Source: Candidatus Epilinea brevis
GTDB taxonomy: Bacteria; Chloroflexota; Anaerolineae; Epilineales; Epilineaceae
Assembly: GCA_016710785.1 (NCBI GenBank)
Contig: JADJUE010000009.1
Coordinates: forward strand, 124,001-188,000
Reading direction: 5' to 3'
Length of the DNA: 64,000 nucleotides
A program made the position numbers and the translations under genes. This document shows, piece after piece, positions 25,610 to 33,252 of the stretch (positions within the stretch are counted from its first letter, which is position 1; each line of letters opens with the position of its first letter). A model generated the notes under the pieces. That model was not told the DNA's origin. It searched no databases and saw nothing but the letters and a program-made list of their open reading frames with translations.

Positions 25610-25972
25610 ATGGCTATGATTCCGCTCTGGTGGTACCTGATGGTGGCCGCCGGGCTCTTCACAATCGGACTCTACGGCGCCTTGGTCCGAAAGAACGCCG
25701 TCAGCGTCCTGATGGGCATCGAGTTGATGCTCAATGCCGTGAACGTCAACGCGGTCGCGTTCTGGCGCTACGTGTCGCCCACGGCGAAGGCGGCGGCGGG
25801 CGCCGATCGGCCCGTCGGCGACTTCGTGGTGGGGATGGATGGTCAGGTCTTCGCGGTGGTCGTCATCGCCCTGGCCGCTGCTGAAGCCGCGGTGGGCCTG
25901 GCGATGGTCATCGCCCTCTACCGCAGCCGCCGTTCCTTCAACCTGCCGCAGATGGACCAGCTGCAAGGCTAG
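25610..25972 (+). CDS. nuoK: NADH-quinone oxidoreductase subunit K
   Basis: A 120-residue, three-helix MrpC-like subunit. It has VRKNAVSVLMGIELMLNAVN with the membrane Glu that takes part in proton transfer, and VVIALAAAEAAVGLAMVIAL with the second Glu. A hydrophilic loop between helices 2 and 3 (SPTAKAAAGADRPVGD) is longer than in E. coli NuoK. GGGAAGG lies upstream of the ATG. A 95-bp gap separates it from nuoL. Confidence 0.95.
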   Translation: MAMIPLWWYLMVAAGLFTIGLYGALVRKNAVSVLMGIELMLNAVNVNAVAFWRYVSPTAKAAAGADRPVGDFVVGMDGQVFAVVVIALAAAEAAVGLAMVIALYRSRRSFNLPQMDQLQG

Positions 25973-26067
25973 CCCACCGTGATCGCCGCCCTTCTTTCCG
26001 GTCGCCCCATGGATACCGTCGCCATCTGCCTGGCGCCGACGTCCTGCCCCGATAGCGAGCTCTGAAC

Positions 26068-28452
26068 ATGGATCTGCACAGCATCGGCCCCCTGGCCTGG
26101 CTGATCCCCACCTTCACGGCGTTGGCTTTTGTGGTCATCATCGGCATGATCGTTACCGATCGTGCGTCCAAGAACGCGGCCTGGGTGGCGGTCGCCGGCA
26201 TCGGCGCGTCCACCCTGCTGGCGCTGCCCACCTTCCTCGCCGCGCTGGGGTCCGCATCCGGACACGGAGAGGGCGAGGCCGGCGGATTGGCGATCGCGCC
26301 CTTCGTGAAGCAATGGGCGTGGTTGCCCATGGGACGTGATGGCGCGCTCAACCTGGGCATCATGGTCGATCCGCTGTCTGCGGCGGCGGTGGCCATGGTG
26401 ACCGTCGTGTGCACTGCCATCTTCGTCTTCGCCAGCGCCTACATGGAAGGGGAGTTCAACAACTACCGCGACGCCCGAACCGGTCTGCCGGATCCGCGGA
26501 CGGGACGCAACCGCTACGCGCGCTTCTTCGCCTATGTGTCGCTCTTCGCCACCGGCATGTTGGGCTTCGTCCTTTCCAGCAACCTGCTGCAGGCCTTGCT
26601 CTTCTGGGAGGTCATGGGGCTCTGCTCCTTCCTGCTGATCGGCTTCTGGAACTTCAAGCCCTCAGCGGCCGCGGCGGCCAAGAAGGCCTTTCTGACCACC
26701 CGCGTCGGCGACTGCTTCTTCTTCCTCGGCATCCTGGGCCTCTATTGGGTCTTCGGCTCGGTGGACTATGCCGACATGCTCTCCAAGGCGGGCATCGAGA
26801 AGCTCCATGCCCTGGCGCCTTTCGCCGTGGACATCGCCGGGCATGTCTACGCGGTCCCGGTGATCCCGCTGCTGGCGCTTCTGGTCTTCGGCGGATCGGT
26901 CGGCAAGAGCGCCATGTTTCCGCTGCATGTCTGGCTACCGGATGCCATGGAAGGCCCGACGCCCGTCTCCGCTCTGATCCATGCGGCCACCATGGTTTCG
27001 GCGGGCGTGTTCCTGGTCGCCCGCATGTATCCGGTGTTCAGCGCCGCCACACCGGACCATCCCGGCTACATCTCCGGCCCGATGTTCGTGGTCGCCGCCC
27101 TCGGCGCCTTCACGGCGATCCTGGCGGCCACGATCGCCGTGGCGCAATATGACATCAAGCGGGTTCTGGCTTATTCCACGGTCAGCCAGCTGGGTTTCAT
27201 GGTCGCCGCCCTGGGCATCGGTGCCTACGTCGCCGCAGTCTTCCATCTGCTGACGCACGCCTTCTTCAAGGCCCTCCTCTTCCTTGGCTCCGGTTCGGTG
27301 ATCCACGGGATGGAGCATGGGATGCACCATGGCCAGGACGGACATGGCGACGGGCACGGCAGCGGCCATGGCAGCGGCCACGACGAGCAGGCTGCGCCCT
27401 ACCAGCCGCGGCGCATCGGCGGCGTGCTGGCCGCCGACCCCATGGATCCGCAGGACATGCGCAACATGGGCGGGCTGGCGGGCAAGATGCCTTGGACCTT
27501 TCGCACCTACGTGATCGGAACGGCCGCGCTGACCGGCATCCCCCTTCTCGCGGGATTCTGGAGCAAGGACGAGATTCTGGCCGAGGCCTTTCACAAGGGG
27601 GTCCAAAGTCAGATCGCCATCGCCCTCATCGTCTATGTCCTGCTGACTGCGGCGGCCTTCTTCACCTCCTTCTACATGTGGCGGCAGGTCTTCATGGTCT
27701 ATGCCGGCAAGCCATCCACCGAGATGGCCGCGCATGCCCATGAGAGTTCGCCGGCCATGACCGGGCCGCTCATCTTCCTGTCCATCTTCGCCGCCTTGCT
27801 GGGCTTCGTGGGCGTGCCGGAGGGGCTGCCCGGCATCGGGCCGGCCCTGGGCAATCCGTTTCATCACTTCGTAGGGGCGCTGACGGCCTCGGGCAGCCAT
27901 TTCGAGGCGCTGGCTTTCGATTGGACGCCGATGCTCATCTCTACTGTGGTGGCCTTCTTGGGGCTGGGCGCGGCCTGGTGGGTCTATGGCCGCGACCCCG
28001 CGGCCGCACGGGCGCGAGATCCGCTCGCGCGCCTGGGCCGACTGTGGGCGCTGCTCAACAACAAGTACAACCTGGACGAGGTCTACGGGTTGGTGGTCAC
28101 CTCGAATCCGCGCATTCACGGCGAGGCGGATGTGACCGAGCATGACAAGACCGTTGCCGAGCGGTTGGGCAAGCTCATCGGGCTGACCGATGCCTTCTCG
28201 CGGCTCAACGGCCAGATCGATGCTCGGTTGGTCGATGGGGCGGTGAACCTCGCCGCCCGCCTTGGCGAGAAGTTCTCGCGCTTCAACGGGCTCCTGGACC
28301 GCTACGTCGTCGACGGTGCGGTGAACCTGGTGGCCTTCGCCGGACTGGACCTGTCTCGCGGGCTCAAACTGCTGCAGACCGGGCGCGTGCAGCAGTATGC
28401 CCTGATCGTTCTCTTCGCCCTCTTGTTCCTGGTCGGCGCGCTGGTGATGTAG
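26068..28452 (+). CDS. nuoL: NADH-quinone oxidoreductase subunit L, with a His-rich loop insertion
   Basis: A 794-residue antiporter-like proton-pumping subunit, longer than the ~610-residue E. coli protein. Conserved parts include LLFWEVMGLCSFLLIGFW, HVWLPDAMEGPTPVSALIHA (lysine and Glu channel region nearby) and KRVLAYSTVSQLGFM. The usual loop that carries the QDMRxMGGL motif holds a ~40-residue insertion (bases 27304-27450) with eight His in about 28 residues before DPQDMRNMGGL. The C-terminal lateral helix region is extended (residues ~640-794). The ribosome binding site is weak; a short open frame precedes the gene. Confidence 0.96.
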   Translation: MDLHSIGPLAWLIPTFTALAFVVIIGMIVTDRASKNAAWVAVAGIGASTLLALPTFLAALGSASGHGEGEAGGLAIAPFVKQWAWLPMGRDGALNLGIMVDPLSAAAVAMVTVVCTAIFVFASAYMEGEFNNYRDARTGLPDPRTGRNRYARFFAYVSLFATGMLGFVLSSNLLQALLFWEVMGLCSFLLIGFWNFKPSAAAAAKKAFLTTRVGDCFFFLGILGLYWVFGSVDYADMLSKAGIEKLHALAPFAVDIAGHVYAVPVIPLLALLVFGGSVGKSAMFPLHVWLPDAMEGPTPVSALIHAATMVSAGVFLVARMYPVFSAATPDHPGYISGPMFVVAALGAFTAILAATIAVAQYDIKRVLAYSTVSQLGFMVAALGIGAYVAAVFHLLTHAFFKALLFLGSGSVIHGMEHGMHHGQDGHGDGHGSGHGSGHDEQAAPYQPRRIGGVLAADPMDPQDMRNMGGLAGKMPWTFRTYVIGTAALTGIPLLAGFWSKDEILAEAFHKGVQSQIAIALIVYVLLTAAAFFTSFYMWRQVFMVYAGKPSTEMAAHAHESSPAMTGPLIFLSIFAALLGFVGVPEGLPGIGPALGNPFHHFVGALTASGSHFEALAFDWTPMLISTVVAFLGLGAAWWVYGRDPAAARARDPLARLGRLWALLNNKYNLDEVYGLVVTSNPRIHGEADVTEHDKTVAERLGKLIGLTDAFSRLNGQIDARLVDGAVNLAARLGEKFSRFNGLLDRYVVDGAVNLVAFAGLDLSRGLKLLQTGRVQQYALIVLFALLFLVGALVM

Positions 28453-28502
28453 GCCCGCCGCTGCTTCGCTTCTGATCCGACGCCGACGGAGGAGAATCCG
28501 CC

Positions 28503-30197
28503 ATGGCTTTCCTGGACAATCTGCCGATCCTCAGCCTCATCCTTGCCTGGCCCCTTGTGGGTGCCTTGGCCGTCATGTTCGCCATCAAGGGCGACGAGGC
28601 GGTCAGGCGCTTCAGTCTCTTCTGGAGCCTGGTGCCCCTGGTCGCCTCTAGCCTGCTCTGGTGGGACTATGCTCGTCGGCACGGCCATCAGGGCCTGGCC
28701 TACGAAGAGTACCATCCCTGGATTCCCTCGGTGGGCATCAACTACCACCTGGGCGTGGATGGTCTCTCTATTCCGCTGATCTTCCTGACCACCTTGCTCA
28801 CGGTCATCGCCCTCTGGTACTCCAGCGGCGTGATCAAGGAGCGGGTCAGGGAGTACTTCGCGCTCTTCCTGCTGTTGCAGGTGGGCATGCTGGGCGTCTT
28901 TCTGGCGCTCGATCTGTTCCTCTTCTACGTGGTCTTCGAGATCGGGCTGGTGCCGATGTACTTCCTGATCGGGGTCTGGGGTGGACCTCGCCGGGAGTAC
29001 GCGGCCATCAAGTTCTTTCTGTATACCTTGGCCGGCTCGGTGCTCATGCTGCTGGCCTTGGTGGCCGTTGCCTTCAACACCGGCAGCTTCAGCCTGGTGC
29101 GCGGTGGCATGTCCAGCGCGTTCACCCCGGCCGCGGCGGTACCGTTCACCGGCGACCTCGGCAACCCCACGAGCATGGTGGCCATGCTTTGCTGTCTGGG
29201 CTTCCTGGTGGCGATGCTGATCAAGGTGCCCAGCTTTCCGTTCCACACCTGGCTTCCGGATGCCCACGTCGAGGCGCCTACGGCCGGATCGGTGATCCTG
29301 GCCGGCGTGCTGCTGAAGCTGGGTACCTACGGCCTCGTGCGGGTGGTGATCCCGCTGTTCCCGGCGGCTTTCAGCGCGCTCGCCCTGCCGCTGGGCCTCC
29401 TGGCTTTCACCAGCATCGTGTACGGGGCCTTGGTGGCGATGGCCCAATGGGATTTCAAGAAGCTGATCGCATACTCGTCGGTGAACCACATGGGCTACGT
29501 CACCCTGGGCCTGGTGGCCGCCACGGCGGCCGTGAACGCCAAGGTGCCTGCCGGCGGCGAGGCGGCGATGCTGGAGAGCATCAACGCCGCGCGGGTCGCG
29601 GCCATGGACGGCGCGGTGCTGCAGATGTTCACCCACGGCATCATCGCGGCAGCGCTCTTCCTCATCGTGGGTCTCATCTACGATACCCGCACCCATGTCC
29701 GTGACTTCCGCGTGCTCGGCGGCGGCTTGTGGCGCACGGTCCCCAAGTACGGCACCTTCCTGATCATCGCCTGCTTTGCCAGCCTGGGTCTTCCTGGCCT
29801 GGCCGGCTTCGTGGCCGAGTTCCTGACCTTCAAGGGCGCCTTCGGCATCGGATTGGCCGGCAACGGCACCTTGCTCATCCTCACGGCGCTGTCCGTGCTG
29901 GGCATCCTCTTCACCGCGGCCTTCTACCTGTGGAAGCCCATTCAGATGCTGATGCTGGGCAAGCAGAACGAGAAGTGGCTGGGCACGCCGGACCTCACCC
30001 GCTCCGAGCTGGCGATGGTCGGTATCCTGACCTTCTTCATGTTCCTCGTGGGGCTTTGGCCGAACTCGCTGATGGCGACCATCCATCCGGCCAGCCAGGC
30101 CTTGGTGGACCACGTGGTGCAGGTCACCGAGGATTCGGGACATTCGATCAACAACGTGGCTCCTGCGGAGGCGGCCGATGCCGCGCCCAGCCCTTGA
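28503..30197 (+). CDS. nuoM: NADH-quinone oxidoreductase subunit M
   Basis: A 564-residue antiporter-like subunit of complex I. Signature stretches are FFLYTLAGSVLMLLALVAV, FPFHTWLPDAHVEAPTAGSV with VILAGVLLKLGTYGLVR, and KKLIAYSSVNHMGYVTLGL. GGAGGAGAA is just upstream of the ATG. A 30-residue insertion (AAVNAKVPAGGEAAMLESIN) lies in a loop after the NHMGYV motif. The order L-M-N is the standard one. Confidence 0.96.
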   Translation: MAFLDNLPILSLILAWPLVGALAVMFAIKGDEAVRRFSLFWSLVPLVASSLLWWDYARRHGHQGLAYEEYHPWIPSVGINYHLGVDGLSIPLIFLTTLLTVIALWYSSGVIKERVREYFALFLLLQVGMLGVFLALDLFLFYVVFEIGLVPMYFLIGVWGGPRREYAAIKFFLYTLAGSVLMLLALVAVAFNTGSFSLVRGGMSSAFTPAAAVPFTGDLGNPTSMVAMLCCLGFLVAMLIKVPSFPFHTWLPDAHVEAPTAGSVILAGVLLKLGTYGLVRVVIPLFPAAFSALALPLGLLAFTSIVYGALVAMAQWDFKKLIAYSSVNHMGYVTLGLVAATAAVNAKVPAGGEAAMLESINAARVAAMDGAVLQMFTHGIIAAALFLIVGLIYDTRTHVRDFRVLGGGLWRTVPKYGTFLIIACFASLGLPGLAGFVAEFLTFKGAFGIGLAGNGTLLILTALSVLGILFTAAFYLWKPIQMLMLGKQNEKWLGTPDLTRSELAMVGILTFFMFLVGLWPNSLMATIHPASQALVDHVVQVTEDSGHSINNVAPAEAADAAPSP

Positions 30198-30251
30198 ACC
30201 TCTGCGGCTGAGCGCGCAGGCCCTTCACCGACCGATTCCCTGGAGCAGACC

Positions 30252-31802
30252 ATGCCCCACATTCCATCCATTCTGACCCATTTCTCGCCGGAGCTCATTC
30301 TGGTCGTGGGCATGCTGCTGGTGCTCACCTACGACTTGTGGGTTCGTGGCCGCGAGGGTCTGCAGGCCAATCTGGCCATCATCACGACCGTGCTAGCCTT
30401 GGTCGCCACGCTCGTCCTATGGGTGACCATGCCCGGTTCGCATCCGGTGTTCGAGGCCTGCGGGCCGGGTGCCAAGGCCGGGACCTGCCGACCGGGGGCC
30501 TTCATCTCTGATGACTTCACCCATTTCTTCCGGGTGCTGGGCCTCCTGGGTACCCTGTTGGTGCTGATCTCCGGTCAGACCTACATGCGCGGCCGGACGG
30601 CCTTCAAGGGCGAGTTCTATGCCCTGGTGCTCAGCGCGGTGCTGGCCATGAACCTGATGGCGGGCGCCAACGACCTCATCGTCATCGCCCTGGCCATCGA
30701 GTTCCTGTCGATTACCAGCTACATTCTCACCGCTTTCCTGCGCCACGACGGGCTGTCCATCGAGGGCGGTTTGAAGTACTTCCTGTATGGCTCGATCACC
30801 AGCGCGGCCATGCTCTTCGGCATGTCCTATCTGCTGGGCATCGGCGGGAGCACCTCGGTTCCCGCCTTGGCCGCGATCGCCCGCAACCCGGAACTGGCTC
30901 AGGTGCAGGGCTACGCCAACATCATGCTGCCCGCCCTGGCATTGGTGCTGGCCGGCATCGCGTTCAAGATCGCGTTGGTTCCCTTCCACCAATGGTCGCC
31001 TGATGCCTATCAGGCCGCGCCGACCCCGGTGACGGCCTTCCTCTCCGTCGGGCCGAAGGCGGCGGGTTTCGCGGTGCTCATCCGCCTCTTCGTCGGCTCG
31101 TTCAGCAGCCTTTCGGCGAGCTGGTTGGGTACCATGGGTCTGCTCTGCCTGCTCAGCATGGTCGTCGGCAATGTGGCCGCCTTGACCCAGGGCAATGTCA
31201 AACGGATGATGGCCTATTCCAGCATCGCACAGGCCGGATACATGCTGTTGGGTGTGGTCAGCCTGGGCGGCAAGACCCTCATGGGCCTCGACAGCGTGGG
31301 CGCGGTCCTCTTCTTCATCCTCACCTACGTGTTCACCAACCTGGGCGCCTTCGCCGTGATCATCGCGGTCGAGCAGGCCACGGGCTCAGCCGAGCTGGGG
31401 GCCTACCGCGGCCTGATGCGGCGTTCGCCGCTGCTGGCGGTTTCGCTGGTGGTCTTCTTCCTGAGCCTGGTGGGCGTACCGCCATTGGCCGGATTCGTGG
31501 CCAAGTTCGCGGTCTTCGGCGCGGCGGTGACCGGTGGGCAGGTGCCCTTGGCCGTGGTCGGCGTTCTCACCGGCGTCGTCTCCGTGGTGTACTACTTCGG
31601 CGTGGTGCGGGAGATGTTCTTCGGCGCTTCCGAAGAGGGCCAGCCAGGCCCCATTCGGGTGGGCATGGGCACGACCTTCGTGGTGTTGGTCGCCCTGCTC
31701 ATGACCCTTGTCGTCGGACTGTGGCCCGAGCCCTTCATCACCTTGGCCAACAACGTGGCCCATAGCATCGCCCCAGCATTGCAGGCGGCGGGCGGTCACT
31801 GA
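30252..31802 (+). CDS. nuoN: NADH-quinone oxidoreductase subunit N
   Basis: A 516-residue antiporter-like subunit of complex I. It shows MNLMAGANDLIVIALAIEFL, the conserved FLRHDGLSIEGGLKYFLYG, the VPFHQWSPDAYQAAPTPVTA motif and NVKRMMAYSSIAQAGYMLLG. It is the last gene of the cluster; an intrinsic terminator lies 28 bp after its stop. Confidence 0.96.
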   Translation: MPHIPSILTHFSPELILVVGMLLVLTYDLWVRGREGLQANLAIITTVLALVATLVLWVTMPGSHPVFEACGPGAKAGTCRPGAFISDDFTHFFRVLGLLGTLLVLISGQTYMRGRTAFKGEFYALVLSAVLAMNLMAGANDLIVIALAIEFLSITSYILTAFLRHDGLSIEGGLKYFLYGSITSAAMLFGMSYLLGIGGSTSVPALAAIARNPELAQVQGYANIMLPALALVLAGIAFKIALVPFHQWSPDAYQAAPTPVTAFLSVGPKAAGFAVLIRLFVGSFSSLSASWLGTMGLLCLLSMVVGNVAALTQGNVKRMMAYSSIAQAGYMLLGVVSLGGKTLMGLDSVGAVLFFILTYVFTNLGAFAVIIAVEQATGSAELGAYRGLMRRSPLLAVSLVVFFLSLVGVPPLAGFVAKFAVFGAAVTGGQVPLAVVGVLTGVVSVVYYFGVVREMFFGASEEGQPGPIRVGMGTTFVVLVALLMTLVVGLWPEPFITLANNVAHSIAPALQAAGGH

Positions 31803-31830
31803 TCGACCTCAAGCAGGGCAGACACCTGAC

Positions 31831-31864
31831 GGGGCGGCCTGGCGAGGCCGCCCCGTTTGCTTTC
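31831..31864 (+). terminator. Intrinsic terminator of the nuo operon
   Basis: An 11-bp perfect stem (31831-31841 with 31846-31856), a GGCG loop and the T-rich run TTTGCTTT form a classic Rho-independent terminator between nuoN and the convergent terC-like gene. Confidence 0.9.
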
Positions 31865-31907
31865 CCGGCCTGGTGTTCAGCTACCGCCCGCCGTAGCTGC
31901 CGCGATG

Positions 31908-32870
31908 TCAGCCCTCGATGACCGGATGCTCAGGCTCCATCTCTTCCTTGGCGGCCTTGGGGAAGATCAGCGACAGGGCGATGGAGGCGCCGATCACGCC
32001 GCCGATCACCACGAGCGACCAGAGGGTGGGCACCTTCCAGGCGGTCTCCACCAACAGCATCTTGATCCCCACGAAGACGAGCACGATCGCCAGTCCGATC
32101 TTGAGCAGGTGGAAGCGATCGACGACACCGGCCAACAGGAAGTACAGCGACCGCAAGCCCATGATGGCGAACACGTTGGAGCTGTAGACCAAGAAGGGAT
32201 CCCGGGTGACGGCGAAGATCGCCGGGATCGAGTCGACGGCGAAGATGAGGTCGGTGAACTCGACCATGACGAGGACGACGAAGAGCGGTGTCGCCAAGAG
32301 CTTGCCTGCCTCACGGACGAAGAAGCGGTCCTTGCGGTACTCCGAGGTCACCGGGAAGATGCGCCGGGTCAGTTTGACCACTGCGTTACCTTCTATCTCC
32401 ATCACCCGCTCGCGTTCCAGGCCCATCTTGATGCCGGTGACGATGAGGAAGGCGCCGAAGATGTAGATGATCCAATGGAACTGCTCGAGCATCCAGGCGC
32501 CGACGCCGATGAAGAACCCGCGCATGACGAGTGCCCCCAAGATGCCCCAGAACAGCACGCGGTGTTGGTAGGCCGCCGGCACGGCGAAGGCGCTGAAGAT
32601 CAGTACGAAGATGAAGATGTTGTCGATCGACAGCGACTTCTCGATCAGGTAGCCGGTGAAGAACTCCAGCGACGCCTGTGGTCCGTTGGGGTGCAGCCAG
32701 TACAGGCCGGCGCCGAAGAGGCTGGCGAGCAGGATCCACACCACGCTCCACGTAGCGGCTTCCTTGAACTTGACGACATGCGCGTGGCGGTGAAAGACGC
32801 CCAGATCCAGGGCAAGCATGCCCAGGACGAAGACGTTGAAGCCGATCCAGAGCCAAAGGGTGTCCGACAT
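31908..32870 (-). CDS. TerC-family membrane protein, probable Mn2+ exporter (Alx/MeeF-like)
   Basis: A 320-residue integral membrane protein of the TerC/Alx family. Seen in the sequence: nine or so hydrophobic segments, LALDLGVFHRHAHVVKFKEA, EKSLSIDNIFIFVLIFSAF and FAVDSIPAIFAVTRDPFLVY, which are the acidic membrane motifs of the family. TerC-family proteins such as Alx have been linked to Mn2+ export and metalation of secreted enzymes. The start at 32870 (MSDTLWLWIGFN) has AAGGAG 7 nt upstream. A 250-nt leader with a yybP-ykoY riboswitch precedes it, which strongly supports manganese as the effector. Confidence 0.93.
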   Translation of the reverse strand: MSDTLWLWIGFNVFVLGMLALDLGVFHRHAHVVKFKEAATWSVVWILLASLFGAGLYWLHPNGPQASLEFFTGYLIEKSLSIDNIFIFVLIFSAFAVPAAYQHRVLFWGILGALVMRGFFIGVGAWMLEQFHWIIYIFGAFLIVTGIKMGLERERVMEIEGNAVVKLTRRIFPVTSEYRKDRFFVREAGKLLATPLFVVLVMVEFTDLIFAVDSIPAIFAVTRDPFLVYSSNVFAIMGLRSLYFLLAGVVDRFHLLKIGLAIVLVFVGIKMLLVETAWKVPTLWSLVVIGGVIGASIALSLIFPKAAKEEMEPEHPVIEG

Positions 32871-33000
32871 GGGGGTGCTCCTTGCAAGGGTCGACCGCGG
32901 CGGCCGGCGCCCCAACAAGAAGAGGGGGCGTGACCAAGCGGCAACGGGAGGTTGTCGCTTCGGTCTCGCCCCGAGAAGACGGCTGGTTCTGCTTCTCTCC
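32871..33000 (-). promoter_or_regulatory. Leader between the manganese riboswitch and terC: probable expression platform
   Basis: This 130-nt leader segment holds a GAGAAG/CTTCTC hairpin near 32973-32997 and a second stem, GCGACAAC with GTTGCCGC (around 32938-32958). The terC ribosome binding site (AAGGAG, near 32878-32883) follows. No T-run terminator was seen, so control is more likely through translation or Rho access. Confidence 0.45.
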
Positions 33001-33119
33001 ACCGACCGGGCCGCTCGCGCCAGTGGCGCAAGAGCCGTATTGACGGCCGATGGTTCAGTCCCGCTCCGCCGATCCGCGAAGGACAGCGGGGGGCTGATGG
33101 CTACTCCCCGAAATTCGGT
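33001..33119 (-). promoter_or_regulatory. yybP-ykoY manganese riboswitch
   Basis: On the minus strand the leader of the TerC-family gene contains the conserved blocks of this riboswitch class. CGGGGAGTAGCC (33099-33110) is the L1 signature and CCGTCAATACGG (33035-33046) is the L3 hairpin. The ends pair as P1: ACCGA near 33119 with TCGGT at 33001-33005. A GC-rich P2-type stem lies between them. Known members sense Mn2+ and switch on Mn exporters, including TerC/Alx proteins, which fits the gene below it. Confidence 0.88.
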
Positions 33120-33122
33120 TGA

Positions 33123-33151
33123 AGGATAAGCGATTTCTAGACGACGGTCAA
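33123..33151 (-). promoter_or_regulatory. Promoter of the riboswitch-terC transcript
   Basis: On the minus strand, TTGACC (33146-33151), a 17-nt spacer and TATCCT (33123-33128) form a sigma70-like promoter. Its predicted start site, near 33116, coincides with the 5' side of the riboswitch P1 stem. Confidence 0.7.
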
Positions 33152-33217
33152 TGTCCGCCAGGGCTACGCCCGCCAGGGACGGTGCGGGTCATCCGCGCCC
33201 GCCGCACACCGGCGAAT

Positions 33218-33245
33218 TTGCTCCGTCGGCCCTGCCCCATATCAT
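33218..33245 (+). promoter_or_regulatory. Possible promoter for a leaderless murE transcript
   Basis: TTGCTC (33218-33223), a 16-nt spacer and TATCAT (33240-33245) lie so close to the ATG at 33253 that transcription would start at the start codon. No Shine-Dalgarno sequence precedes this ATG, which agrees with leaderless translation. Confidence 0.45.
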
Positions 33246-33252
33246 CTGCCGC

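Noticed and set aside
28302..30143. A 613-codon minus-strand open frame opposite nuoM
   Set aside because: Antisense shadow of nuoM; rich in His, Gln and Glu, with no membrane or enzyme motif.
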